Of a DNA stretch of 64,000 nucleotides, positions 1 to 12,498 are shown piece after piece. Source of the DNA: Alligator mississippiensis (lineage: Eukaryota; Chordata; Crocodylia; Alligatoridae); contig NC_081831.1 of assembly GCF_030867095.1 (NCBI RefSeq), positions 17,646,001-17,710,000 on the forward strand, given 5' to 3'. The notes under the pieces were generated by a model, which was not told the origin of the DNA, did no database searches, and saw only the letters and a list, made by a program, of their open reading frames with translations. The translations under genes were made by a program, and so were the position numbers. How positions within the stretch are numbered: position 1 is the stretch's first letter; each line of letters starts with the position of its first letter.

Positions 1-660
1 CTCGGCCACCTGAGCACGCCCAGCTCCGGCCCTCGGGGAGCCCGGCACGGAGGGGACCAGCCCCGCTCCCGTGGCAGCGGCTCGAGCCTCAGCGCCCCCT
101 GAGGCTCCCACAGCCCGTCTGCCCCTCCCCCCGCGCAACGAGAACAGTAGAGGCGGCTAGAGAGGCCGGAAGTGCTGATGAGCGGGGGCGGCGCTCTGTG
201 CTCGGGATGGCCATAGAGGCGGGGCCACCCGGGGCCCGCGCTGCCGGTGCTGTGCTGCCTCTTTTCTTGCTCCAAGACATTGGTCAGCACTTCCTCCCGG
301 CGGGCAAGGGCCGCCGTCCCCGGCAAGTAACCAGCCGGCCTGTGTCACAGGGCGGGGCGCGGAGGCCGCAGGGGATGTCCTGGGTTTTCCCCGCCGCTCC
401 TCTGTCTCTTGCAGGCTCCAGGATTGAAGCGCCAGGACCTCGTGCCGCGGGGGCTGCAGCCCTGGCGCCCGCGCTCAGTCGCTGCCGCTAGCCCCCTCCC
501 CGCCAACAACGTGTCCGGCCCCTGTTTTGGATCTGGCCAAACTGTCCCTTTCCGCCGCGGCGGGCGGCGAGCTCCGCGCTTGACCCGCGGGCCCGGCGGC
601 GAGGAGCGCCCTCGTCCTGCTTGTAGACTTGCTCCCTCCGGGTTTCATGTTGTGGGCCCT
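1..660. promoter_or_regulatory. CpG island, probable promoter of an unidentified neighbouring gene
   Basis: This stretch is very GC- and CpG-rich compared with the AT-rich DNA that follows from about 665. It carries an ETS-type motif (CCGGAAGT, 166-173) next to GC boxes around 183-225, the usual makeup of a TATA-less housekeeping promoter. A good acceptor-like pyrimidine tract ending in CAG lies at about 397-413 on the + strand, so a spliced + strand leader is possible. Reading frames stay open on both strands only because of the base composition, and none matches a protein I recognise. In mammals the gene divergent from METRNL is B3GNTL1, which would fit a minus-strand transcript leaving the window, but none of its glycosyltransferase sequence is visible. 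The strand and the gene are unresolved. Confidence 0.6.
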
Positions 661-1456
661 AGCTCTTGTACTGAGAGAGAGTAAAAAATAAATCCCTGTT
701 TACTTTCTCTTCACCATTTAGTGTTTTGTAAACCTTTATGATGTCCTTCCTCAAGCGTCTTTTTTTCTAAACGGATACCTTTTCTCCTTTCTTCCTTTTC
801 TCCTTCTACAATTGCTTTTGGATATTTGGGACATGTTTTTAAAGGCATTGCAAAACCTGAAGATATGGGTGGGAGCCAAGTGGGATTTTCAAAAGCACTG
901 AAGAGGCATTTGGTGCAGCTAAATACCTTTAATATCTGGCCTGTTTTTCTTCCATTTCAGAGACTGTCATTACTAATTTTTTTTTCCATCAGTGGAGGGG
1001 GAGGTATATGGATAAGTTGTATCAAATTCATTTAGAAACAAAAAACAAATGTTTGATCCTAGTTGTTCTTTCAAGTTCTTACTGTGCCCGGCTTTAGCAC
1101 AGTTCACAGTAAAGGGATGGTTTTATTCAAGCTTTCTTAGGAATAGGAAACAGTGAGGAAAGCAACATTGTACTGAATTGATTAGTTTCTTAGACATGGC
1201 TTCTTGGAATCCTAACTGTGTTTTACTAAGAACAGCTACGTCTTTTGTGGATCGGCATCACGCGCTCTTATTTTTGTAACTTGCTCATTCTAATTGTGTT
1301 GGCTGTTTAAACACAAATCTTTAGTTAAATTATAAAGAGATTTGTGTTACGAAGTTTCTTATTTGAAAGGCATTTTGCTCTAGATTTACACTAAATCCTT
1401 ACAGTGTGACAGTGATACCAGCTTGTTATAATGTGAACAATCTCATACCTGTAGCC
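661..1456. other. Gene-free AT-rich DNA
   Basis: I see no gene. The part at about 715-815 (short pyrimidine-rich text with a TCAAGCGTCT-like phrase) resembles an old CR1 fragment in minus orientation, but it is too decayed to assert. An AATAAA hexamer occurs near 688, just after the CpG island. Confidence 0.35.
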
Positions 1457-1670
1457 CAGGGGTTGGCAACCTTGAGTTCATGGTCCAGATCTGGCTCTCA
1501 GAGCCATTTAATTAGACCCATGGACATCGGGCTTTGATGACATTTAACAGCAAGGGGCTTTGGCAAGAGTTGCTTTCCCCTGCCACCCTGGGTGCAGGTG
1601 CTGCACACCTGACCCAAACTGAAGCACTCTGGTCTGCAGCCTAGAAAGATTGTGAAGTGCTGTTCTAGCC
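1457..1670. mobile_element. Non-autonomous hAT-type MITE
   Basis: The left end reads CAGGGGTTGGCAACC, a typical hAT terminal inverted repeat. The right end, read in reverse, is CAGCACTTCACAAT, which keeps the CAG...TT..CAA pattern. The flanking 8-bp sequences are ctgtagcc (1449-1456) and ttctagcc (1671-1678), a 6/8 match as expected for an old hAT target duplication. There is no transposase. The element is 214 bp and degenerate, so it was mobilised in trans and is now dead. Confidence 0.55.
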
Positions 1671-1993
1671 TACCATCTGATTTACAAAGGCAGACACTTG
1701 CAGAGCCACTTTATTTTCTGTGGGACATTGTACAAGTATAAGGATCTTTCTATGTTGAGTCCCACTGAAGTCGTTCAAGTTCTGCATGAGGTTAGTGTTT
1801 TGCTTGCATGGGTCAGATTACAGTTTGGGGCCCCAATGGAGACTTCTGAAAAGATTTTTCCTACAAATAAGAACAGCGTTTATATTGTAGAGTACATTAA
1901 TATTCTAGTTGTTTCCAATATTTGTTAGGAAGATTCACAGAATTTCAGTCAAGCATTGTGTAATTGGCCATACAGATTTTAGGGATTTAGAAT

Positions 1994-2842
1994 AAATTTC
2001 ATAGATTTCATAGACATTAGGGCTGGAAGGGACCTCGGAAGATCGAGTCCAGCCCCTCGCCCAAAGGGCAGGAAGTCAGCTGGGGTCATAGGATCCCAGC
2101 AAGATAAGCATCCAGTTTCATCTTGAAGGTGTTCAATGAAGGCGCTTGAACAACCTCCAGTGGCAGGCTGTTCCAGACCTTGGGGGCTCGGACAGTAAAG
2201 AAATTCTTCCTTATGTCCAGCCTGAAACGATCTTGTAGTAGTTTGTGACCATTTGACCTCGTCATCCCTTGGGGCGCTTTGGTGAACAAATGTTCCCCCA
2301 GATACTGGTGGTCACCCCTGATAAACTTGTAGGTGGCCATCAGATCACCCCTGAGCCTGCGCTTTTCCAGGCTAGAGAGCCCCAGGGCTCTCAGCCTGTC
2401 ATCATAGGGTCTGCTTCCCTGACCTCTGATCATGCGTGTGGCTCTTCTCTGGACTCTCTCAAGCTTCTCCACATCCTTTTTGAATTGTGGAGCCCAAAAC
2501 TGGACGCAGTACTCCAGCTGCGGCCTCACCAAGGCCGAGTACAAGGGGAGAATGACGTCCCGGGATTTGCTTGAGAAGCATCTATGGATGCAAGCCAGCG
2601 TTTTGGTCGCTTTACTAGCCGCAGCATCGCATTTCAGGCTCATGTTCATCTTGTGGTCAATGATGACCCCCAAGTCTCTTTCTTGCATAGTGCTAGCCAA
2701 CGTAGCACTGCCAAGCCTATAAGGATGCTGCAGGTTTTTTTTCCCAAGGCGGAGAACCTTGCATTTATCAGCGTTGAACACCATCAGATTCTCATCCGCC
2801 CACTTGCTGAGCCTGTCCAGGTCAGCCTGGATCATCCGCCTT
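1994..2842 (-). mobile_element. CR1 LINE, 5'-truncated copy
   Basis: This is the minus-strand 3' portion of a CR1 non-LTR retrotransposon. The complement of 2086-2835 is open for 249 codons and encodes the end of the reverse transcriptase and the thumb/C-terminal part. Recognisable pieces are ADENLMVFNADKCKVL, RPQLEYC.QFWAP and RVQRRATRMIRG. After the stop codon comes a short 3' UTR ending in the short TTCATAGA-type repeats at 1994-2015 that mark CR1 3' ends. The catalytic FADD motif lies upstream and is missing, so the copy cannot transpose. The unbroken frame and near identity to the copy at 56.8 kb suggest a fairly young subfamily. Confidence 0.93.
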
Positions 2843-5065
2843 AATTAATTAATATAAAATCTCCTGGATAATATGTTTACTGTTGTGTTTCCAAACATCA
2901 GGATCCCTATTTTAAAAATATGGTGCGATGAATGACCAAATAAATAATGAAAGGAGAAAGGGAGCATTCCACACACAATTAAAACAATTTTCTTAATTGA
3001 GGATTATGTTTCAGGTTTTTTTAATAGATTTTCAAGGTCATTTTGAAAAAGGCATCAAGAAGTGATAGTTGACTATCCATGACTACATTAGCAAAATAAT
3101 ACTTTACTAGTTTTGATTTTTGTAAGCCATGCAGAAAGAATATGACTAAGAGTGTGGATTTGAGTTATCATCTTTGTGCATCAACAGAATTGTTTATTAA
3201 TTTGCAGTGAGTTACACCTGTATTCCCCTATTAAGCACAGAGAGTTACACAAATTTGACTGGTGTCCTAATTTGGTCTGCAAAACTTATTACTAGTGATG
3301 ATACTGAATATGGAAAGAGCCCATCTGATTCTCAGGGCTCGTGTAGAAAGGGAAGTTGTTCAGAATTGCTTATTCTGCAGTAGTTGTTTCTGTCATGACA
3401 TTTCCCTGTGCAGATAAGCCCTCAGATCCCAAGCCTGCAGGTAGGAAAAAAAAAATCATTTGAACCCAATCACTCAGAGACAATGTTGTTTTTGGCATAG
3501 AAAGACTATTTAAAATAGCTATTTTTCTATTTTTAAGAAGTTAGGTTGTCATACACAATTACACAACACATCAATGGTGCATTTTTAATGAATCAATCCT
3601 GAGAAGATTTTGGTGGCTTTTTTTGACCTGGTAAATATAACAAATGTGCTGCTAGCAAGCCTGTTGACCTTGTACGCCCATGTATGTATGTTTCAGTACC
3701 TATCCACCACACATACTCTTCTTGATACACAACTACCATCCCACTCAGAGCTTTCTTTCATTTCTCTAATCTGAGCCTGTTTTGCTCTATTGCCATCTCC
3801 TATGGTTCTTTTTTGTCCTGCTCTTTCCTTATCTAGTTTAAGTTGTTGACACATATTTGCTTGCTGTACCTTTTCCCTTTATCCTACTTTAAAGATATTC
3901 TGCTAAGAGTGACCTCCAAGCCTTACAAATAGATAAAGGGAGTTACCTCTTCCTCATAGCCCTTCCATCAAAGGCAGGCAAAGAACTGGGTTTTTAAAGG
4001 TTTAGGTAAATACTTTAAGAGAGTTAAATTGTGGTAAAACTGGTTTTCTTTGCATAATGCGCTCAATAATTCAGGACAGTCTTGCATAAAATCAAGTTAT
4101 CAGGCTTTTTTAGTAATTCACTGATCTCTTCCAGGTGGAAGGTATGTACCTTCACAATGTTTTAGTACTCTTTTCTCTTGAAAAGAAAAAAAAAATACAC
4201 TAAAAAAAATCTTTTATTTTGAATTAGGGAATTGGGTTCATTGATGGGCAGCTGTTTATGGGATAGCCATCTGTGGTACTGCAGTCTGGTTTTATTATTA
4301 AGTCATCAGTCCTAAACCCATGAAAGTTAAGATAGCATTTCCTCTCCTTACTAAAAATGCTTGATGACTATGTTATTTGAAAAGATGTTTACAAAAGATA
4401 GGAAGTGTCAATTAGTGGAGACAGTTACAAATTTGCTCGTAAAACCTTTTCTTCTCTCTACGAGTATTTTGTGTCACAAGTGGTAACCCTTGAGAATCAA
4501 AATTCTTACTTGAGTAAGAATAAATCTTTAGAAAATTCAATTTGTGTTCTTTGTTTTTCAGAGTCATATATCCTTTTGATCTTCTTAATGACCTGAGTGC
4601 AAAGCACTCAAAGTTAGTTATGTTGGTGAGCTGAAGAGAGTAGGTGGAATTGAATACCTCCCATAGAGTCTCTGCTAAACTTGTACCGTACTGTATACAC
4701 TCAGAATTTTGCTGAACATTGGTACCTTTGGGAGGTTAAACATTTTTGTATATAAGTACAGGAAACATCTGACATTTTAAGATGGGAAAGTGCTTAAAGA
4801 AACAAATCATATCCTTACAAAGGAATGTATACGTAACAGGAACTGGAACATCTATAATATACAGTGATTCATATGACAATATATTGGATACAGATCTTTA
4901 TATGACATATGGACAAGAAAGAAAATGAATAATATTTTATATTACAGGTTAGTTAAAGGCTTCTAAAGAAGAGACTTCAAAAACTGTTTGACTCCAGAAA
5001 TAAGATGGATCCACCTTCTCTTGATCCACCTTCATTGGAGATGAACACACTTCATTGTTTAATTC
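2843..5065. other. Gene-free AT-rich intergenic DNA
   Basis: No coding sequence, RNA gene or clear repeat was recognised. Short A and T runs occur (for example 3446-3455, 4186-4208). The open frames here are short and show no family resemblance. Confidence 0.5.
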
Positions 5066-7310
5066 CATAGATTTCATAGACACAAGGGCTGGAAGGGACC
5101 TTGTAAGATCATCGGGTCCAGCCCCCTGCCCAAGGGGCAGGAAGTCAGCTGGGGTCAAAGGATCCCAGCAAGGTAAGAATCCAAATATTTCTTGAAAGTG
5201 TCCAGAGTAGGTGCTTGCACCACTTCTGCGGGGAGTCTGTTCCAGTCCTTGGGGGCTCGTACAGTAAAGGAGTTTTTTCTTATGTCCAGCCTAAAAGGGT
5301 CTTGCAGGAGTTTGTGACTGTTGGACCTTGTCTTCCCTTGGGGTGCTTTGGTGAACAGGCATTCCTCCAGGTCCTGATGTACACCCCTTATGTACTTATA
5401 GGCTGCCACCAGGTCACCCCTGAGCCTGTGCTTTTCCAGGCTGAAGAGTCCCATAGCTTGCAGCCTCTCTTCATAAGGCTTGTTCCCTTGCCCTCCGATA
5501 ATGCACGTGGCTCTCCTCTGGACTCTTTCAAGCTTCTCCACGTCCTTCCTGAATTGTGGAGCCCAGAATTGGATGCAGTAATCCAGCTGCGGCCGCACCA
5601 AGGCCGAGTACAGTGGGAGGATGACATCCTGGGTCTTGCTTGAGATGCATCAATAGATGCAAGCCAGACTTGTGTTTGCTTTGCCAGCTGCGGTATTGCA
5701 TTGGTAGCTCATGTTCATCTTCTGGTCAACCATAACCCCCAAGTCTCTTTCGGTCACGATGCTAGCGAGCGAACCATTGCCAAGCTTGTAAGTGTGATGC
5801 GGGTTTCTTTCCCCAAGTTGGAGCACCTTGCATTTCTCCGTATTGAATGCCATCAGGTTTTCATCTGCCCACCTTGCGAGCTTATCGAGGTTGGCCTGGA
5901 TCACAAGCCTATTCTAAAGTGTGGACAGTCTTCCCCAAAGTTTGGTGTCATCAGCGAACTTAGCCAGTCTGCTTCTGACACCAGTGTCCAGATAGTTTAT
6001 GAAGACATTAAAGAGTACAGATCCAAGAACGGAGCCTTGGGGGATGCTACTAGTCACTGAGTGTGGTGTTAATTCAGTTCCATCAACTACCACTCTCTGA
6101 GTCCGACCTCAGAGCCAGTTCCCCAGGCATCGAACTGTAAAGTAGTTGAGGCCACAGTTGCCCAATTTTTCTATGAGGACATCATGGGGCACCAGGTCAA
6201 AGGCTTTTTTAAAGTCTAAATATATGATATCAAACTCTTTCCTTTTGTCCAGGTGATATATCACCTGGTCATAGAAGGAAATGAGATTGGCCAGGCAAGA
6301 CCTATTTGCAACAAACCAATGCTGGCTGTCCCTCTGGATGCTGCCTTCTGTTAACCTGTCAAGAATGGTTTCTTTGATAATTTTTTTCCAAAATCTTTAC
6401 AGGGACTGAGGTAAAATTGATTGGCCTGTAGTTTCCCAGGTTGTCTTTCCTCCCTTTCTTGAAGATGGGGTACCACATTGGCCCTCTTCTAATCTTCAGG
6501 TACTTCACCTGAGCGCCACAAGTTCTCGAATATCCTTGTTGTGCTATGATGTCTGCCACTTCCTTTAGCACTCTTGGGTGCAATCTATCCAGACCAGCTG
6601 ATTTATGGGAGTCCAGCTTCTCAAGATGCTCCCTCACAAGATCCACGCCAATGGTGGGCATATATTCACCCTCGTCATCCTGCATTGTTAGGTGTTAGGC
6701 AGGGCGGTCTCTTTGGTGAAAAACTGATGCAAAATAATCATTAAGCAGATTGGCTTTTTCGTGGGTGTCGATAGTCAGCTGTCCCAGCTGGTTTAGCAGG
6801 GTTCCAGTGTTGCCCTTGTTTTTCTTTCGACTCCCCACATATCTGAAGAAGGACTTTTTCTTCTCCTTGATTCGTGTAGCCAGTTGGAATTCAGTTGCAG
6901 CCTTGGCTTTCCTAGTTCACTCCCTGCAGGTGTGCAGAATACTACTTCTTAGTGCAGAATACTTTTCCTTAGTGGTATTTCCTGTCTTCCAACCTTTATA
7001 AGCCTCTGTTTTTAGATGTAGGAAGTTCGTGAGCTTCCTGGTGAGCCAAGGGGTTTGTTGAGCCCTTTTACCACCTTTCCTATGTGTTGGGATGGACTTC
7101 CCTTGTGCTTCTAGGATCGCTTCCTTGAGGAGCAACCACTCATCGTGAACTCCTCTCCCTGTGAGATCATGACCTCTCAGGGCCTCAAGAACAAGCTTCC
7201 TGAGCTTATAAAAGTCAGCTTTCCTAAAGTCGAGGACAACTGCATTGCTGGCTGACTTTTGCCAGCTTTGCGATGGATAGTGAAAGTGATAGACTTGTGG
7301 TCGCTGATAA
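5066..7310 (-). mobile_element. CR1 LINE, long decayed copy
   Basis: About 2.2 kb of a CR1 element in minus orientation, from the 3' TTCATAGA-type tail at 5066 up through the reverse transcriptase and into the linker after the endonuclease. Protein pieces occur in several broken frames. The complement of 6359-6685 has the RT finger region (SAGLDRLHPRVLKE, PIFKKGRKDNLGNYRPI). The complement of 5650-5904 has ADENLMAFNTEKCKVL, and that of 5155-5601 has RPQLDYCIQFWAP and VQRRAT. The complement of 6917-7135 matches the region before the RT. Frameshifts and stops separate these pieces, so it is a dead copy, clearly older than the 2.0 kb copy. The 5' boundary near 7310 is approximate. Confidence 0.92.
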
Positions 7311-8267
7311 TTATTTCACTCCATAATAAATGACATGCATTACTTTATCATTCTTAAAGCATGTTTCTACCCTGAAAAGTAGATCTTAAAGGTGAAATCA
7401 TTTATTAGGGTGTTTATTGTGTCCAGCTCTGTGTAAGTTTGTCTCATGTTTAGGTAAAGATTTTTTTTCCCCTAACCGCCAATGCCTTAAATTCATCATC
7501 AGGTCTAAGTGGGGGGTTTCCTAATGATCAGTACTCATCCTGTAAACTCATCTTGGGATCTGAAATTAAAACCACATTCTTTCAGGTTTGTGTATCATCA
7601 GAAATAAACATTTTGCAATGGCACCTAAAGTTAACAGTTCTTTAGATAATGCATCAACCAGAATAGAATGCAGCTCACCCAGTTGCAACTCTATTAGCTC
7701 GGAAGTGTAAAGAGGAGTAAAAACCTACTAGTCACAAAAATAAGCAGAGGTGAGTAAGAACAAAGAGAAGAAACTGTTCTGGTTTAGTAAAAAGATGCTT
7801 TTTCATTTTTATATACTTTTGTTTTTAACGATAAATGACATTAGGAAAGGACTTTGGTCATTCTGACAAATTTGCTGGTATCTGTGGGTCTCCTGCTTGC
7901 TCTCTCTGAAAAACACACACATTGGGTAAATGATATTTGCTTTTGCTTTTTAATATCAAATCTGTAGTTATTTCCAAGGAAAGTTGTCTGAAAGTTGGTC
8001 TGCATTGTTGGTTTATAGTAGTTCTGCTTTTTTCTGACTACGTATTTTACTTTCTGACATGAAGAAGCAAAGATAAAATGTCTTTATTGCATGATTTTTA
8101 TGACCCTGTTTATGGCCACTTAAAGAACAAGTAAAATTTGGTTAGAAAACCTATTTCAGTGCAAGTCCAGGGAGAATACATTGTTATGCCAATATAATCT
8201 AAGAGGTAATAGTAAATTTTACCACAGTAATATCATTCTGAAGCCATTAGGATATGAAGTAATCATA
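7311..8267. other. Gene-free spacer between two CR1 copies
   Basis: AT-rich sequence with no recognisable gene or repeat. Confidence 0.45.
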
Positions 8268-9450
8268 GTTTCATAGTTGGTAGGGTTGGAAGGGACCTGA
8301 GCAGATCATCAAGTCTGACCCCCTGCCATGGCAGGAAAAAGTACTGGGGTCAAATGACCCCAGCAAGGTGTTCGTCTAACCTCCTCTTAAAGACCCCCAG
8401 GGTAGGAGCCAGCACCACTTCTCTTGAAAGTTGGTTCCAGATCCTAGCCGCCCTGACAGTGAAGTAGCGTCTCCTGATGTCTAGTCTGAATCTACTCTCT
8501 GCCAGCTTGTGACCGTTATTTCTAGTCACTCCTGGTAGTGCTCGGGGGAACAGGGATTCCCCCAATGCCTGCTGGTACCCTTACTAGTTTGTAAATGGCC
8601 ACTAGATCCCCCCCCTCAGCTTTCTGTTGTGGAGGCTGAACAGGTTCAGGTCCCTCAGCCTCTCCTCGTAGGACCTGCCCTGCTGCCCCCTGATCATGTG
8701 GGTGGTCCTCCTCTGGACCCTCTCAATGCTGGCCACATCCCTCCTGAAGTGCGGCGCCCAGAACTGAATGCAGTACGCCAACTGTGGCCTGACCAGTGCC
8801 GCATAGAGGGGGAGGATCACCTCCTTGGACCTGCTTGAGATGCATCAGTGGATGCATGACAAGGTGTAGTTGGTCTTCCTGACCATGTCCCTATACTGTC
8901 AGCCCATGTTCATTTTGGCATCATTAATGATTGCAAGATCCTTTTCTGCCTCTGCACTGACGAGAAGGGAGTTCCCCAGCCTGTAGGTTTGCTGCAGGTT
9001 CTTCCCCCCCAGGTGTAGCACCTTGCACTTGTCAGTGTTGAAACCCATCCTGTTCTCATCTGCCCACCCCTGTAACCTGTCCAGGTCCAATTGCAGCCTA
9101 TTCCTCCCTTCTAGCATGTCCACATCCCCCCACATCTTAGTGTCATCAGCAAATTTGAATAGGGTGCTTTTTACCCCCTCGTCCACGTCACTGATGAAGA
9201 TGTTGAACAGCGCAGGTCCGAGGACTGAGCCCTGGGGGACCCCACTGCCCACATCCTTCCAGGTCGAAAATGACCCATCCACCACCACTCTCTGGGTGCG
9301 GCCCTCTAGCCAGTTAGCGACCCATTTGACTGTGTAGATGTCGACGCCATAGTCCCCTAGGTTTTTAATGAGAATGGGGTGAGAGATGGTGTCGAAGGCC
9401 TTCCTGAAGTCCAAAAAGACTACGTCCACTGCTACCCCTGTGTCTGGTAA
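8268..9450 (-). mobile_element. CR1 LINE copy with RT catalytic region
   Basis: Minus-strand CR1 of a different subfamily from its two neighbours; its 3' tail is ATAGTTTCATAG rather than the ATTTCATAGA type. The complement of 8899-9528 is open for about 200 codons. It includes VVFLDFRKAFDT (RT motif A), SGVPQGSVLGP (motif B) and FADDTK (the catalytic YxDD-equivalent, complement of about 9139-9156). It continues with WADENRMGFNTDKCKVL. The C-terminal part continues in other frames (complement of 8602-8820 and 8350-8565) after frame breaks. Homology fades near 9450, upstream of motif A. The copy is 5'-truncated and inactive. Confidence 0.92.
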
Positions 9451-11698
9451 ATCATGGTAAAGCAATGTATGCATGAAGCTTTTCTCCCCCACAAGACAAA
9501 CTTCTTTCTCTAATCCCACTGAAGCCATTTTAGCTTTCTCATAATCAGCCCAGCTAATCTACTTCTATTGAGAGGTTTTTTTCCCAAATACAATTTTTCT
9601 TCTTTTCCTACTTCAAGAGAGTACATTTGGCCATCTGGGAGGCCTGAAGCTTCATTTTGGCTTCCAGTGGAATGAACTAAAAATAGCATTGCTTAGACTG
9701 CAAGGTTTTGGTTTCCTGGGTTTTGTTCAGCCTTCAGCATGTTGAGTCAGCTTGTGTAAAGGCGCTTAACTCCATTGATTTCACTGACTTTAGTTGAAGA
9801 TCTAGCCCAAGGTGCCCAATCATGGTTATTTACTCTGTCTTTTTTTAACGTTCACTTGGATAATAGAAACTGAAGTAGGCCTTGATCCTACAGATATTTG
9901 TACAGTGCAGTACCTGTTTGGATGTGTGTAGTCCCACCTTGTTAAATAAGACTCTCTTTGTGTAAAGTTATATTTGGAGGTGTTGTCAGCATTGGGTCCT
10001 ACCTGCATTTTTACCTGTCCATATAGTGAATAATCCCATATATCAGTTGTGGTTACCCTGCACATTTGCTTGAACTTGGACATTTCAGATATTGAAGAGC
10101 ACTGTTATGTGCACTCTTGCACCTCCCCAGCACAGATGTATGAATTATTTTATTGCTTCATACTTTATAGAAAATTGGATTCCATCTGGTTTGACCTAAT
10201 CTAGGAATGGAGTGTGAGATTCTACTGAAAACTCCATTCAGTAAACCCGTTGATGTCCATGGCTGTACTAAGAAAACCTGATTCAGGTGAATTCTGCAAA
10301 CTACACTAATTGTCTATGCCCAGTTGTGCAACTTGGAAAAAAAAACAAAGCACTATTGGCTTCTTCAGAGCATGAGCATTTGATGGCTTTATGGTGTGTT
10401 CAGGTAGGTTCAGAGGAAAAAACATGTCACTGTGGACCCAGAAAAATGCAAGTTGTTATACAGATTATAATTCCATGTATTTTAGACATTAGGTACATGG
10501 ATGTATTTTCATTTATTTAGGGCCATATCTTTCTAGATATGATGGAAGAAGAATACCAACAGAGGAAGCAGTCCTTCTGCTGCTTCAATATTGTGACTTG
10601 CAGCCTGTCTGAAAGCATAACAAAGGTTTAATTGTACAACTGCCCAGCTGAGCCAACAAGCAATGAATAAGTGAGAGATGGTCAACAGTGCAAGTACTGG
10701 ATATCACAGGGGGCAATTCAAGGGGTGTATAACTCTGTGAAATGAGTAAGGAAGGTGAGAAATGAAATGGAACTAGAGGAACATTTGTAGTGAAATATCA
10801 AGGTTTTTAACTGTTCAAATAAACGCTTTCCTTTTTGTTTATTGTGGGGTAGAAAAAGACATTATCAGGAGACTGATGCATTGGTGAAGCAGTAGGGCTA
10901 AGCCTGATGTGGCAGATGTTCCAGCACGCAGAGCTACAGAAAAACAGTCCCTTCTCTGCGTCCTGAGAGGACATGTACAACTTGCATCTGATCTAAATGA
11001 TGAGTGAGATTCTTTAGCATGCTGATTAGAAGGCTTGTCAGCTGTGGACTATGTAACAGTAGATAGTTCACATATTAAAGCCTGTGGAAGAAATTATCCA
11101 AGTAGTTTTGCTGCTGTACAGTAGACAACAGCTAAATTCTGCTTTCTAATAATTATACTCGGCTCGTGATTATAGCCCTCTTCACTTGTAAAACAAAGCT
11201 CAGTACAAAGGTATCCCATTTTAGAGCTGAAGCAAGGAGCAATCTTATAATTTAATTTAAAAGGAGGGCTATAATTATAGTCCTTTTTTTAATTCCCCCA
11301 AATATTTAATGATAGGTGCCTGAGTCAGTCTTTGTAAGCATCCAAGCAAAGCAAAAGCAGGAAAATTTGAAGGTTGAATAAAGTACATAAGATTCTTTTT
11401 TTCAGCTGACCCTTAAATTCCCTTTTCTCTTTTTCATTTAGTCTCTTTATAAAAGAAACTTTGACTTGCATTCAGACTCCTAGATGACCTGCTTGTAGTC
11501 ATGGACTGTGCACACAAGTATTATGGGATAAAAAAAACAGGAACAGGGTGTAAGGAAACTGGTGAAAGACATGACTGGTTTGGGGAACAGAAAACTTAAG
11601 TGAGGTTTTGATGCTCACCAGGTCTCCTTTTCAGTCACCTTGCATGTCTGTTTTTTCCAGTATTGTTTTTTCCCTCTTTCATACTGCCAGATTCAGTG
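9451..11698. other. Gene-free intergenic DNA
   Basis: I recognise no gene. A short inverted repeat lies at 11169-11180 and 11264-11275 and is reported as a finding. The rest is unremarkable AT-rich sequence. Confidence 0.45.
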
Positions 11699-12020
11699 AT
11701 AGAATCATAAAAATGTAGGGTTGAAAACAACTTCAAGATCATTTTGGCCAGCTCCCCTGCACTGATTCCTGCAGGATCAAGTCTTATCTGATCATCGTCA
11801 ACAGATATTTGTCTGACCTCCTCCTAAAAAACTTCCAGTGAAGCACATTGCATAATTTCTCTTGGTAGCTTGATTCAGTATCTAAATACCCTGACACTTA
11901 GGAAGTTTTTCCTTTTAGCCAACCTAAGTCTTCTATGCTGCAAGTTAAATTGAGTGTTTTTATTCTTCCCTGTCTGGATGTTGAGGAAAAACTGGCTACT
12001 TTTTATGATCACCTATATGG
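11699..12020 (-). mobile_element. Old CR1 3' fragment
   Basis: The minus strand carries the 3' end of an old CR1: the tail ATAGAATCATAAAAATGTAGG at 11699-11719, followed by the standard text of the 3' UTR and C-terminal coding region. That text runs through the reverse complements of GGTTGAAA.CAACTTCAAGATC and TCTGACCTCCTCCTAAA. It has many substitutions and no open frame. The right boundary is approximate. It is older than the copies at 2.0 and 8.3 kb. Confidence 0.75.
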
Positions 12021-12498
12021 AAAAGGCTTAAGGTCTCCCTTCATTTTTCAGCATGGGTGCATTTTTGTTTGCTGATTTCTTGTCCTTCGGAGCATTAGGA
12101 TCTCCTTTTAAGACCCGTGTTGAAATCACAGGACCCAACCTAATGCCTAGTCCCTGGAACACAATTGAGTGGGAGTTGCAATGTAATTGAGGTAATAATT
12201 TGGCTTTATAATAATACTGTAAGTAAAACAGGGTTTAAAACAAATGAAAATCTTTGATGGCTGTATCCATCTTTCAGTAGACTGACTGCAGGTGACCAGG
12301 AAGCCTAAGAAGAAACTACATGTTCTAGCTCCAGTCTGACACCTCTTTCTCCCTGTGCAGGGGCTTCACAGGCCAGAAGATTTGCCAGTTCTCGGCAAGA
12401 AGAGCGCATCACAAAAAAGGGTCACAAGCACCCTTCTTCATGGCCAATTGTTCTGTGTGTGTGGAGATGACCCACAGATCTTGGATCAAAGTCTGACC
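12021..12498. other. Gene-free intergenic DNA
   Basis: No gene or repeat recognised. The last 8 bases (gtctgacc) are the left target duplication of the adjacent MITE. Confidence 0.4.

Noticed and set aside
198-684. Plus-strand open frames of 91-97 codons in the left CpG island
   Set aside because: They match no known protein and are explained by GC content. Their start and splice signals are ambiguous.
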